Part shown: one piece after another, positions 57,146 through 63,779 of the stretch
How positions within the stretch are numbered: position 1 is the stretch's first letter
Layout: every line of letters starts with the position of its first letter
The notes under the pieces: generated by a model
The model's database searches: none
The model's input: only the letters and a program-made list of their open reading frames with translations
Told to the model about the DNA's origin: nothing
Made by a program: the position numbers and the translations under genes
Origin: Streptomyces asiaticus
Lineage (GTDB): Bacteria > Actinomycetota > Actinomycetes > Streptomycetales > Streptomycetaceae
Assembly (NCBI RefSeq): GCF_018138715.1
Contig: NZ_JAGSHX010000006.1
Span: 1,240,001 to 1,304,000 of the forward strand
DNA: 64,000 nucleotides
Direction: 5' to 3'

Positions 57146-57943
57146 GACGAAGATCCGCAGGGCCTCGGCGGTGACCGGCCCCGGGGCGCCGGGAAGGGTG
57201 TGGCTGTCCACCCGGTGGACGGCCTGTACGTCGCGGGTCGTGGAGGTCACGAAGACCTCCTCGGCCCGGTACAGCGCGTCCAGCGGCAGATCGGTCTCCT
57301 TCGCGCCCACCCACTCCAGCACCAGGGCGCGGGTGATCCCGGCGAGGCAGCCGGAGGAGAGCGGCGGGGTGTGCAGCTGGCCGTCGAGGACCACGAAGAC
57401 ATTGGAGCCGGTGCCCTCGCAGAGCGCGCCGACCGTGTTACCGAAGAGCGCCTCGGTGGCGTCCTGCTCGCGGGCGCGGGCGAGCGCGACCACGTTCTCG
57501 CCGTACGAGGTGGTCTTCAGGCCGGTGAGCGCCCCGCGCTCGTTGCGCGCCCAGGGGACGGTGACCACGGCCGTGGCGTCGGGCCTGCGGGCCGCCTCGA
57601 CCAGCGCGACCACCACGGTGGGCCCGGCCGTGCCCCGGTCGGAGCCGAGTGGCGAGATCCCTCCGGTGTAGGTGATCCTCAGCCGCCCGAACGGCACGGG
57701 GTGGGCCTTGAGCACCTCCTCGCAGCCCCGCCGCACCTCGTCCAGGTCCGGCTCGGGGAGCCCCAGGCCCGCGGCCGAGCGGGCCAGCCGCCGCAGATGG
57801 CGGGTGAGCGCGAACGCCCGCCCCTCGGTGGCCTTGACGGTCTCGAAGACGCCGTCGCCGACCGTGAGCCCATGGTCGAACACGGACACCATGGCGCTGT
57901 CCGGGTCGCAGAGGGATCCATCGAGCCAGATGGCCGGTTTCAT
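57116..57943 (-). CDS. pabC: Aminodeoxychorismate lyase (class IV PLP enzyme)
   Basis: 275 residues of the branched-chain aminotransferase/ADC lyase fold: VSVFDHGLTVGDGVFETVKA at the N-terminus, catalytic lysine in ALTGLKTTSYGENVVALARA, and ALFGNTVGALCEGTGSNVFV. Converts aminodeoxychorismate to p-aminobenzoate for folate. ATG at 57943 overlaps the pabB-like stop (ATGA), which fixes the pathway. A class IV aminotransferase is the alternative. Its 3' end is in a 28-bp tandem repeat. Confidence 0.88.
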   Translation of the reverse strand: MKPAIWLDGSLCDPDSAMVSVFDHGLTVGDGVFETVKATEGRAFALTRHLRRLARSAAGLGLPEPDLDEVRRGCEEVLKAHPVPFGRLRITYTGGISPLGSDRGTAGPTVVVALVEAARRPDATAVVTVPWARNERGALTGLKTTSYGENVVALARAREQDATEALFGNTVGALCEGTGSNVFVVLDGQLHTPPLSSGCLAGITRALVLEWVGAKETDLPLDALYRAEEVFVTSTTRDVQAVHRVDSHTLPGAPGPVTAEALRIFVERAAADIDP

Positions 57944-58995
57944 CGCGTCGCCCTTCCCGTTGGCTGCTGTACACCCGACGCTACCGCGAGCAGCCGGGCG
58001 GCCTTGAGTTCCGTTTCGTCCCATTCGCGTTCCGGCTCCGAGCCCCATGTGATGCCCGCCCCGGTGCCGAACCGCAGCACGGCCCCGGCCGGGCCGCGGT
58101 CGATCCAGAAGGTCCGTATCCCGACCGCCAGCTCACCGGTGCCGCGGTCGGCGTCGACCCAGCCGATACCGCCGCAGTACGGGCCCCGGGGCGCGGTCTC
58201 CAGCTCCTCGATGACGCGCAGCGCGCTGGACTTGGGCGCGCCGGTGACCGAGCCGGGCGGGAAGGCGGCCGCGAGCAGTTCCGGCCAGCCGGCGCCGGGG
58301 GCGAGTTCGCCCCGCACCGTGGAGACGAGGTGGACCAGGCCGGGGTGCGGTTCGACCGCGCACAGCGCCGGGACGGTCACCGAGCCGGTGGCGCAGACCC
58401 GGCCCAGGTCGTTGCGGACCAGATCCACGATCATCACGTTCTCGGCGTGGTCCTTCTCCAGCAGGTCCTCGGGGACGCGGCCGGTGCCCTTGATGGGGCC
58501 GGACTCCACGGTGCGCCCCGTGCGCCGCAGAAAAAGTTCGGGCGAGGCGGTGGCGACCTCCACCCCGTGGGATGGCAGCCTTACGGTGCCCGCGTACGGG
58601 GCGGGGTTGCCCAGGGCCAGCAGCGCGGTCAGCGCGTCCACATCGGCCCCGGCCGGATCGGGCAGCGGCGCGGACAGCACCCGGCAGAGGTTGGCCTGGT
58701 AGACCTCGCCGGCCGCGATCCGCCGCCGGACGGTGCGCACCCCCGCGGTGTAGGCGGCCCGGTCCAGTGACGAGGTCCACTCCCCCGCCCCGGGGCCACG
58801 CCAGCCGCCGGGCGCGGGCGGCGGCACCGGCTCGGCCCGTACCTCCCCGAAGCGAGCGCAGACCAGACGGCCCTCGAAGTCCGCGACAACGGCCCAGAAA
58901 CCCTGGGTTTCCAGGGCCGACGGGTCGCTGGTGACATCCCGTAGATCGGTGGCGAGGAGGCCGCCGAAGCGGGCGAGCGGGGGCAGGTCGTGCAC
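57940..58995 (-). CDS. Aminodeoxychorismate synthase component I-like chorismate-binding protein
   Basis: 351 residues, chorismate-binding fold: AAGEVYQANLCRVLSAPL, ASPELFLRRTGRTVESGPIKG, DHAENVMIVDLVRNDLGRV, FPPGSVTGAPKSSALRVI and GIGWVDADRGTGELAVGIRT. The PIKG tryptophan-pocket pattern favours PabB over anthranilate synthase, as does coupling to pabC. The glutaminase (PabA) subunit is not here. Short N-terminal domain compared with E. coli PabB. Confidence 0.9.
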   Translation of the reverse strand: MHDLPPLARFGGLLATDLRDVTSDPSALETQGFWAVVADFEGRLVCARFGEVRAEPVPPPAPGGWRGPGAGEWTSSLDRAAYTAGVRTVRRRIAAGEVYQANLCRVLSAPLPDPAGADVDALTALLALGNPAPYAGTVRLPSHGVEVATASPELFLRRTGRTVESGPIKGTGRVPEDLLEKDHAENVMIVDLVRNDLGRVCATGSVTVPALCAVEPHPGLVHLVSTVRGELAPGAGWPELLAAAFPPGSVTGAPKSSALRVIEELETAPRGPYCGGIGWVDADRGTGELAVGIRTFWIDRGPAGAVLRFGTGAGITWGSEPEREWDETELKAARLLAVASGVQQPTGRATR

Positions 58996-59081
58996 GGTTG
59001 TGAGTCTATGGCGCCCAGGTCAGGGCGGCCTCGGGAGGGAGTGCGGCGCGCGAGCAGGGCAGCACGCTGCGGAAACGGAAT

Positions 59082-59109
59082 TTGAGCTGGCCCCGGAATC
59101 CGCTAGAGT
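59082..59109 (+). promoter_or_regulatory. Predicted promoter of the tRNA operon
   Basis: TTGAGC (59082-59087) and TAGAGT (59104-59109) with a 16-bp spacer, about 47 bp upstream of the first tRNA; good matches to vegetative -35 and -10 hexamers. Confidence 0.7.
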
Positions 59110-59155
59110 TCAACACGTCGCCGGGACGCGGAAGCGCCCCGGAGAAACGGCACCT

Positions 59156-59228
59156 GCGGACGTGGCTCAGTTGGTAGAGCATCACCTTGCCAAGGTGAGG
59201 GTCGCGAGTTCGAATCTCGTCGTCCGCT
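59156..59228 (+). tRNA. tRNA-Gly (anticodon GCC)
   Basis: 73 nt: acceptor GCGGACG/CGTCCGC, D arm GCTCAGTTGGTAGAGC, anticodon stem TCACC/GGTGA with loop TTGCCAA (GCC), T arm GCGAGTTCGAATCTCGT. First gene of a five-tRNA operon. No encoded CCA. Confidence 0.97.
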
Positions 59229-59256
59229 CGGTGTGGGGGTTTCGACCCCCACGGCT

Positions 59257-59327
59257 GGTGGAGTGGCCGAGAGGCGAGGCAACGGCCTGCAAAGCCGTCT
59301 ACACGGGTTCAAATCCCGTCTCCACCT
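59257..59327 (+). tRNA. tRNA-Cys (anticodon GCA)
   Basis: 71 nt: acceptor GGTGGAG/CTCCACC, anticodon stem ACGGC/GCCGT with loop CTGCAAA (GCA), T arm ACGGGTTCAAATCCCGT. Follows tRNA-Gly by 28 bp. No encoded CCA. Confidence 0.97.
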
Positions 59328-59328
59328 C

Positions 59329-59400
59329 GGACGATTAGCTCAGCGGGAGAGCGCTTCCCTGACACGGAAGAGGTCACTGGTTCAATCCCAGTATCGTCCA
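59329..59400 (+). tRNA. tRNA-Val (anticodon GAC), copy 1
   Basis: 72 nt: acceptor GGACGAT/ATCGTCC, anticodon stem CTTCC/GGAAG with loop CTGACAC (GAC), T arm CTGGTTCAATCCCAG. Begins one base after tRNA-Cys. Confidence 0.97.
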
Positions 59401-59424
59401 CTCGGATCCTCGCGGATCCACCAC

Positions 59425-59496
59425 GCGCGATTAGCTCAGCGGGAGAGCGCTTCCCTGACACGGAAGAGGTCACTGGTTCAATCCCAGTATCGCGCA
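59425..59496 (+). tRNA. tRNA-Val (anticodon GAC), copy 2 with altered acceptor stem
   Basis: 72 nt identical to copy 1 except the acceptor stem, GCGCGAT/ATCGCGC, where two or more base pairs differ on both sides so pairing is kept. Anticodon loop CTGACAC. Confidence 0.96.
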
Positions 59497-59507
59497 CGCA
59501 GTCCTGC

Positions 59508-59579
59508 GGACGATTAGCTCAGCGGGAGAGCGCTTCCCTGACACGGAAGAGGTCACTGGTTCAATCCCAGTATCGTCCA
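59508..59579 (+). tRNA. tRNA-Val (anticodon GAC), copy 3
   Basis: 72 nt identical to copy 1 (acceptor GGACGAT/ATCGTCC, loop CTGACAC). Last tRNA of the operon, 11 bp after copy 2. Confidence 0.97.
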
Positions 59580-59589
59580 CATCGATCGG

Positions 59590-59621
59590 CGGAGGGCCGG
59601 AGCGCAAGCTCCGGCCCTCCG
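59590..59621. terminator. Terminator of the tRNA operon
   Basis: CGGAGGGCCGGAGC and its complement with a GCAA loop (14-bp stem) begin 10 bp after the last tRNA and also lie beyond the convergent zinc-ribbon gene. Confidence 0.85.
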
Positions 59622-59645
59622 GCGTTTCCCGGGCCGAGAGGCTTC

Positions 59646-59927
59646 TCAGGACGAGAAGAGCATGTGCCCGAAGCCGCGCTTGTGATGGCCGTGGTGGCCG
59701 CCGTGGTGCCCGTGCTGCGGGGCGCCCCACGCGGGTGCGGCCGGGTAGGCCTGCGGCGCACCGGGCGGTGGGGGCGGCGCCGCTTGCGTCCACTGCGACT
59801 CAAGGCGAGTCAGCGCCTCCAGCTCCCCGTAGTCCAGAAAGATCCCCCGGCAGCCGCTGCACTGCTCTATCTGCACGCCATTGCGGTTGTACGTGTGCAT
59901 CGGCGCATGGCACTTGGGACACTGCAT
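59646..59927 (-). CDS. TFIIB-type zinc ribbon protein with His-rich tail
   Basis: 93 residues. MQCPKCHAPMHTYNRNGVQI and EQCSGCRGIFLDYGELEAL give two CxxC knuckles and the G-I/V-F/W-L-D signature of the zf-TFIIB family. A Pro/Ala linker is followed by a His/Gly-rich end (PQHGHHGGHHGHHKRGFGHM) that could bind a transition metal. Function unknown. ATG at 59927. Confidence 0.9.
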   Translation of the reverse strand: MQCPKCHAPMHTYNRNGVQIEQCSGCRGIFLDYGELEALTRLESQWTQAAPPPPPGAPQAYPAAPAWGAPQHGHHGGHHGHHKRGFGHMLFSS

Positions 59928-60004
59928 GGTCCGCTCAACTCCTCATGCTTCGGACAGAGCGCGCCGGAACATGCGTCCGGGCGCGTGGACTTCACCCTAC
60001 GGCC

Positions 60005-61060
60005 TCATCCCGCGGCCTCCATGAAGTGGGCGATACGGACGGACGCCTCCACCATCGCCTCCTCGGCCTCGTCCAACGCCCGTCCGGCGGCAGCCGCCTT
60101 GGCGAGCGCGAGCGCGGCGGTCTGGACGGTGAGGGCGCGGGCGGGCACGTCCAGCCGCGGCCAGGGGTCGCGCTCCCCCGCGGCGGAGCCGCCCGCCGCC
60201 CGGTACGCGCCCAGGAACCGCTCCCAGTCCTCGGCGGCGAGCAGCCCGGCGGCGTACCAGGCGGCGGGGCGGGCGAGGTCCCAGGCCGGGTCGCCGAGGC
60301 CGAGGTCGTCGATGTCGATCAGCCGCCAGTCGGTGGCGCGGTGGCGGATGAGCTGGCCGAGGTGGAGATCGCCGTGGCAGAGCCTGGTGTCTTCGCCGCC
60401 GACGCCGGCGCCGTTGCCTTCGCCCGGGTCCACGCGGTCTCCGCGATCCCGATGATCCGGGCGGCCCACGCGATCCATACGGTCCGTATGGTCCACGTCA
60501 TCCATACGGCCCGTACGCTCCACGTGATCCATACGGCCCGTACGGTCCACGCCCCGCGCCCAGCCGGGCAGTCCGGCCCAAGCCCGCAGCACGGCCCGGG
60601 TGGCCACGCTGTCGGGGAGCGCCGCCGCCCGCAGCCGGGCGATGGCGCGTGCCGCCTTGACCGGGCCGCGCATCGCCGGGAGCGGGCCGGGCAGTTCGGC
60701 GACCGGCACGGCGTGCAGCCGAGCCAGCAGCCTCCCCGCCTCGACCCAGGGGGCGGCGTCCGGTGCGTCGGGTGCCACGGGTTCGCCGTACGGCCAGAGG
60801 GTGACCTGCCGACCGTCGGGCAGCGCTCCCATGCCGTCGACCGGCGGCAGCAGTATCTCCGCGCACCGGGGGTGGGCCGCGACGCCGAGCCGGACGGCCA
60901 GCTCGGCCGGGTCCGTGTCGGGCGGATGTGCCTTGGCCACGACATGGCCGCACCGGACGACGGTGCCGTCGGGCCGGTCGGCCAGGACGGTCACCTCGGC
61001 GGTGGCGTCGCGCCGGGCCCGGCGGAGGGCGGTGACGAGCTGCGCCGCGGTTTCGCTCAC
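60005..61060 (-). CDS. Aminoglycoside phosphotransferase-like kinase with 9-aa repeat insert
   Basis: 351 residues. The APH/choline-kinase active site is intact: LCHGDLHLGQLIRH (catalytic HGDxxxxQ) and WRLIDIDDLGLGDPAWDLAR (DxD metal site). N-terminal lobe has VVRCGHVVAKAHPPDTDP. Between the lobes, about residues 165-205, is an insert of 9-aa repeats with the pattern xVxxTxRMD. GTG at 61060 (VSETAAQLVTALRR) is used; ATG at 61072 four codons upstream is possible. Substrate unknown; antibiotic resistance should not be assumed. Confidence 0.85.
   Translation of the reverse strand: MSETAAQLVTALRRARRDATAEVTVLADRPDGTVVRCGHVVAKAHPPDTDPAELAVRLGVAAHPRCAEILLPPVDGMGALPDGRQVTLWPYGEPVAPDAPDAAPWVEAGRLLARLHAVPVAELPGPLPAMRGPVKAARAIARLRAAALPDSVATRAVLRAWAGLPGWARGVDRTGRMDHVERTGRMDDVDHTDRMDRVGRPDHRDRGDRVDPGEGNGAGVGGEDTRLCHGDLHLGQLIRHRATDWRLIDIDDLGLGDPAWDLARPAAWYAAGLLAAEDWERFLGAYRAAGGSAAGERDPWPRLDVPARALTVQTAALALAKAAAAGRALDEAEEAMVEASVRIAHFMEAAG
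60472..60552. repeat. Three 27-bp tandem repeats inside the kinase-like gene
   Basis: Units at 60472-60498, 60499-60525 and 60526-60552 share GATCCATACGGNCCGTA and CCACG segments with a few substitutions; a degenerate partner precedes them around 60445. Each unit encodes nine residues on the minus strand (for example HVERTGRMD, DVDHTDRMD). Confidence 0.85.
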
Positions 61061-61184
61061 GGCTCCCCCCATGTCATCGGCTGCCCCGGGATCGTAGCTC
61101 CTGCCGGACGGGGTGCCGGGGCTCCGGCCCTCCTGGTGTCGGGCGATCCACCCGCACGCGGGCCCACGCTCTCCCGGTCGCATA

Positions 61185-61214
61185 TGGGTTACATATTTTG
61201 AACTCTGTAACCCA
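61185..61214. promoter_or_regulatory. Palindrome overlapping the cyclase start, probable TetR operator
   Basis: TGGGTTACA (61185-61193) and TGTAACCCA (61206-61214) form a perfect 9-bp inverted repeat with a 12-bp AT-rich spacer; the last base is the A of the cyclase ATG. A TetR gene lies 98 bp beyond the cyclase, so it is the likely binder; direct evidence is only the symmetry. Confidence 0.7.
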
Positions 61215-62134
61215 TGGCGGTACGTTTCGACGTCATGGGCACACAACACACGGGAACCGGCGCGTCGGAGGATCTGCCGAACAACTGGGGCCGGTGGGGC
61301 GAGGACGACGAGCGCGGCACGCTCAACCTCATCACCGGTGAGGCCCGGGCCAGGGGCGCGGCGGAGGCCCGCACCGGGCGGACGGTGTCACTCGCGCTTC
61401 CGATCCGGCCGGCGCCGCTCATCAGCGGTCCCTTCGCGCCCGCCACCCAGGACGCCTCGCCGGTCCAGCAGATGATGGTGTACGTCGGCTCCCCGGCACC
61501 CGCCACGGCGGATGTGATGCTGGTGACCAACCACCACCCGCGCTCCACCCACCTCGACGCGCTGGGGCACACGATCCGGGACGGCCGGGTCTATCCGGGA
61601 CGGCCCGTGGACGAGGCCGTGACACCGGCCGGTGCCCGGCACGGCTCCACAACGGCGTACGCCGCCGGGATCGCCACCCGGGGAATCCTGCTCGACCTGG
61701 CGGCCGACGGCCCGCTGCCCAGTGGCCACGCGGTCACCGCACGGGACTTCGAGGCGGCCGAGGAGCGCCAGGGCGTACGGCTGGAGTCCGGGGACGCCCT
61801 GGTGGTGCGCTGCGGATGGCCCATGACGCCCGACCCCGAGCGGCCGATGCCGGGGATGAGTCTGGAGGCGGTGCGCTGGATGCACCGGCGCGGTGTGTCG
61901 CTCTACGCGGGCGACATCGGCGACGCGCACCCGGACCTGGACCCCGCCTGCCCCCTGCCGCTGCACCGGGTCGCCCTCCCGCTGATGGGCCTGCCCCTGA
62001 TCGACGCAGCCGAGGTGGACGAGCTCGCCGCCGTCTGCGCGGAACTCGGCCGCTATGCTTTCCTGCTCACCGTGGCGCCGCCGCGTATCGACGGGCTGAC
62101 CGGGGTGCCCGTCAACCCGCTCGCGGTCTTCTGA
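61214..62134 (+). CDS. Cyclase-family (kynurenine formamidase-like) metal-dependent hydrolase
   Basis: 306 residues of the PF04199 cyclase fold: NNWGRWGEDDERGTLNLIT at the N-terminus, metal ligands in STHLDALGH (HxD...H), a further His in SYAGDIGDAHPDLDP-like LYAGDIGDAHPDLD, and a C-terminal HRVALPLMGLPLID. No ribosome-binding site precedes the ATG at 61214, so the mRNA may be leaderless or begin at the in-frame ATG at 61235. Probably regulated by the palindrome and adjacent TetR gene. Substrate unknown. Confidence 0.88.
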   Translation: MAVRFDVMGTQHTGTGASEDLPNNWGRWGEDDERGTLNLITGEARARGAAEARTGRTVSLALPIRPAPLISGPFAPATQDASPVQQMMVYVGSPAPATADVMLVTNHHPRSTHLDALGHTIRDGRVYPGRPVDEAVTPAGARHGSTTAYAAGIATRGILLDLAADGPLPSGHAVTARDFEAAEERQGVRLESGDALVVRCGWPMTPDPERPMPGMSLEAVRWMHRRGVSLYAGDIGDAHPDLDPACPLPLHRVALPLMGLPLIDAAEVDELAAVCAELGRYAFLLTVAPPRIDGLTGVPVNPLAVF

Positions 62135-62231
62135 CGAGCCACTAGGAGGAACTGGAGTTGAGGGAGCAGTCGGTGCCCGCCGCCGGGACCGGGAGCCGCG
62201 CGGTGCGGTTCGTACGGAACGGCGAGCCCTG

Positions 62232-62819
62232 ATGCGTTCGGGCCCCCTCGACGCCGAGACCATCCTGACGGCCACCGAGGACGTGCTGCGCCGCCATGGA
62301 CCGGCGAAGGCCACGGTGCTGGACGTGGCACGGGCTCTGGGAGTCAGCCACGCCAGCGTCTACCGCCACTTCCCGTCCAAGGCGGCGCTGCGCGAAGCCG
62401 TCACCCGGCGCTGGCTGGGCCGGGCACGCGACCCCCTCGCGGCGATCGCCGCCGACCCCCGGCAGGCCCCGCCCGAGCGGCTCCACACCTGGTTCACCAC
62501 GCTCTTCACGGCCAAGCGGACCCTGTTGTCCGAGGACCCGGAGCTCTTCGCCACCTACCGGGTCCTGACGGCCGAACACAGCAGCGCCGCCGCCGACCAT
62601 GTCACCGACCTGATCGAGCAACTGCGCGTCATCATCGCCGACGGCGTCACCAGCGGTGACTTCACCTCCCCCGACCCCACCGCGACGGCGCGCACCGTCT
62701 TCGACGCCACCATGGCCTACCACCACCCGGCGCACGCCCCCGAATGGCAGGCCCGGGGGTCCGAGGCCGCCTTGCGGTCCATCTGCGCCCTGCTCATCGA
62801 CGGCCTGCGCCCGCGCTGA
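62232..62819 (+). CDS. TetR-family transcriptional regulator
   Basis: 195 residues. N-terminal helix-turn-helix is canonical: AKATVLDVARALGVSHASVY then RHFPSKAALREAV. The C-terminal ligand domain has DPELFATYRVLTAEHSSAAA and ends ICALLIDGLRPR. It is downstream of the cyclase gene and may share its transcript; the target is probably the palindrome at 61185. Confidence 0.92.
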   Translation: MRSGPLDAETILTATEDVLRRHGPAKATVLDVARALGVSHASVYRHFPSKAALREAVTRRWLGRARDPLAAIAADPRQAPPERLHTWFTTLFTAKRTLLSEDPELFATYRVLTAEHSSAAADHVTDLIEQLRVIIADGVTSGDFTSPDPTATARTVFDATMAYHHPAHAPEWQARGSEAALRSICALLIDGLRPR

Positions 62820-62835
62820 TGGCGGGTATACGACA

Positions 62836-63711
62836 TCACCTCTGAAGGGCAAGGGTGCGGTCGCAGACCTGCCAGCCACCGCTTATTGGAACCTGCTGGG
62901 CTGATGGCGAACGCACTGCCTTCACAGGACGGAACGCCATGCCGATCACCACCACCGCTTCGGTCAACGGCCGACTCTCAACCCCTCGGGCCCCGCTGAA
63001 GGGGTGGCCGGCCGTGGTCTCGGTGATGCTGGGGATCTTCGCCATCGTCACCACCGAGATCCTGCCGATCGGTCTGCTGACCTCGATCGGATCCAGCTTC
63101 ACCGTCTCGGACGGGATGGCGGGACTGATGATGACCATGCCCGGCTTCCTGGCGGCTGTCGCCGCCCCACTGGTCACCGCGGTCACCGCACGCTTCGACC
63201 GCCGACTGATGCTGTGCGCCTGCTGCCTAGGAATCCAGCACATCCCTTCGGGCTCCCACCGGTAGTGGGTGAACTCTCCGTCAACGCCGCCCCATCCCTC
63301 CCAACCACCCCGCCCGTAGTGGATCAGGAAGGACCCCAGCTCCGGGTGCGGCGGGTCGGCGTTGCAGAGGGCAGATAGCTGCTGTAGAGCCTCTGCGGGC
63401 ACATCAGGCGTGAACGAGACCCGCCACCCTCGCTCTGTCCGGAGTTCGATTTCGGGCTCAAGGCTGCCTGCTTGGAGATTTTGGCGTCGCAAGAAGCGGC
63501 GCACGGCGGCACGTGTGCCGTCGTCGATAGTGCCAACCAACCGATTACCGAAATGCTGAGTGACGGTTTGAATGAACGTCGTCGCCGCAATCACCGCGCC
63601 CGCCTGCGCGATTAGGTGAACGAGGCTGTGGGCAAGCCAGGGCCCATCCTCGGGATCTACGCGGAGCTGGAGCTCGCGCCATTCCTCGTTGTCTTCTACC
63701 TGGTCCGTCAC
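62836..63711 (-). CDS. Hypothetical protein of the foreign segment; 3' part reads through the junction
   Basis: GTG at 63711 (VTDQVEDNEEWRELQLRVDP) is preceded by GGAGGGG. About 160 residues look like one protein: an N-terminal region with a hydrophobic helix (AGAVIAATTFIQTVTQHFG), RRFLRRQNLQAGSLEPEIEL and a C-terminal WEGWGGVDGEFTHYRW. No family recognised. The frame has no stop at the junction near 63.22 kb and runs on to 62836 antisense to the MFS fragment; that last third is almost certainly not native sequence. It may therefore be truncated. Confidence 0.55.
   Translation of the reverse strand: MTDQVEDNEEWRELQLRVDPEDGPWLAHSLVHLIAQAGAVIAATTFIQTVTQHFGNRLVGTIDDGTRAAVRRFLRRQNLQAGSLEPEIELRTERGWRVSFTPDVPAEALQQLSALCNADPPHPELGSFLIHYGRGGWEGWGGVDGEFTHYRWEPEGMCWIPRQQAHSISRRSKRAVTAVTSGAATAARKPGMVIISPAIPSETVKLDPIEVSRPIGRISVVTMAKIPSITETTAGHPFSGARGVESRPLTEAVVVIGMAFRPVKAVRSPSAQQVPISGGWQVCDRTLALQR
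62939..63265 (+). pseudogene. MFS transporter, N-terminal fragment truncated at a junction
   Basis: Starts MPITTTASVNGRLSTPRAPL. Two membrane spans typical of DHA1-type MFS exporters are present (VVSVMLGIFAIVTTEILPIG; GLMMTMPGFLAAVAAPLVTA), followed by the loop motif ARFDRRLMLCA. After about residue 95 (near 63222) the sequence becomes CCLGIQHIPSGSHR and stops at 63265, with no further MFS sequence. The gene following the TetR regulator is therefore cut by the incoming DNA or a deletion. Confidence 0.85.
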
Positions 63712-63779
63712 TGGAACCCCTCCCACCCCTCCGAGCATGGCACTGCTCGTGTCACGCAATCTTAGATTCGGGGTGTCTG

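Noticed and set aside
59156..59579. tRNA cluster as an integrative-element attachment site
   Set aside because: No integrase gene or partial tRNA copy follows; the next genes are ordinary chromosomal types and the foreign junction is 3.6 kb away inside an MFS gene.
60005..61060. Aminoglycoside resistance gene
   Set aside because: The APH-type fold covers many small-molecule kinases, and this copy has a variable hinge insert and no resistance context.
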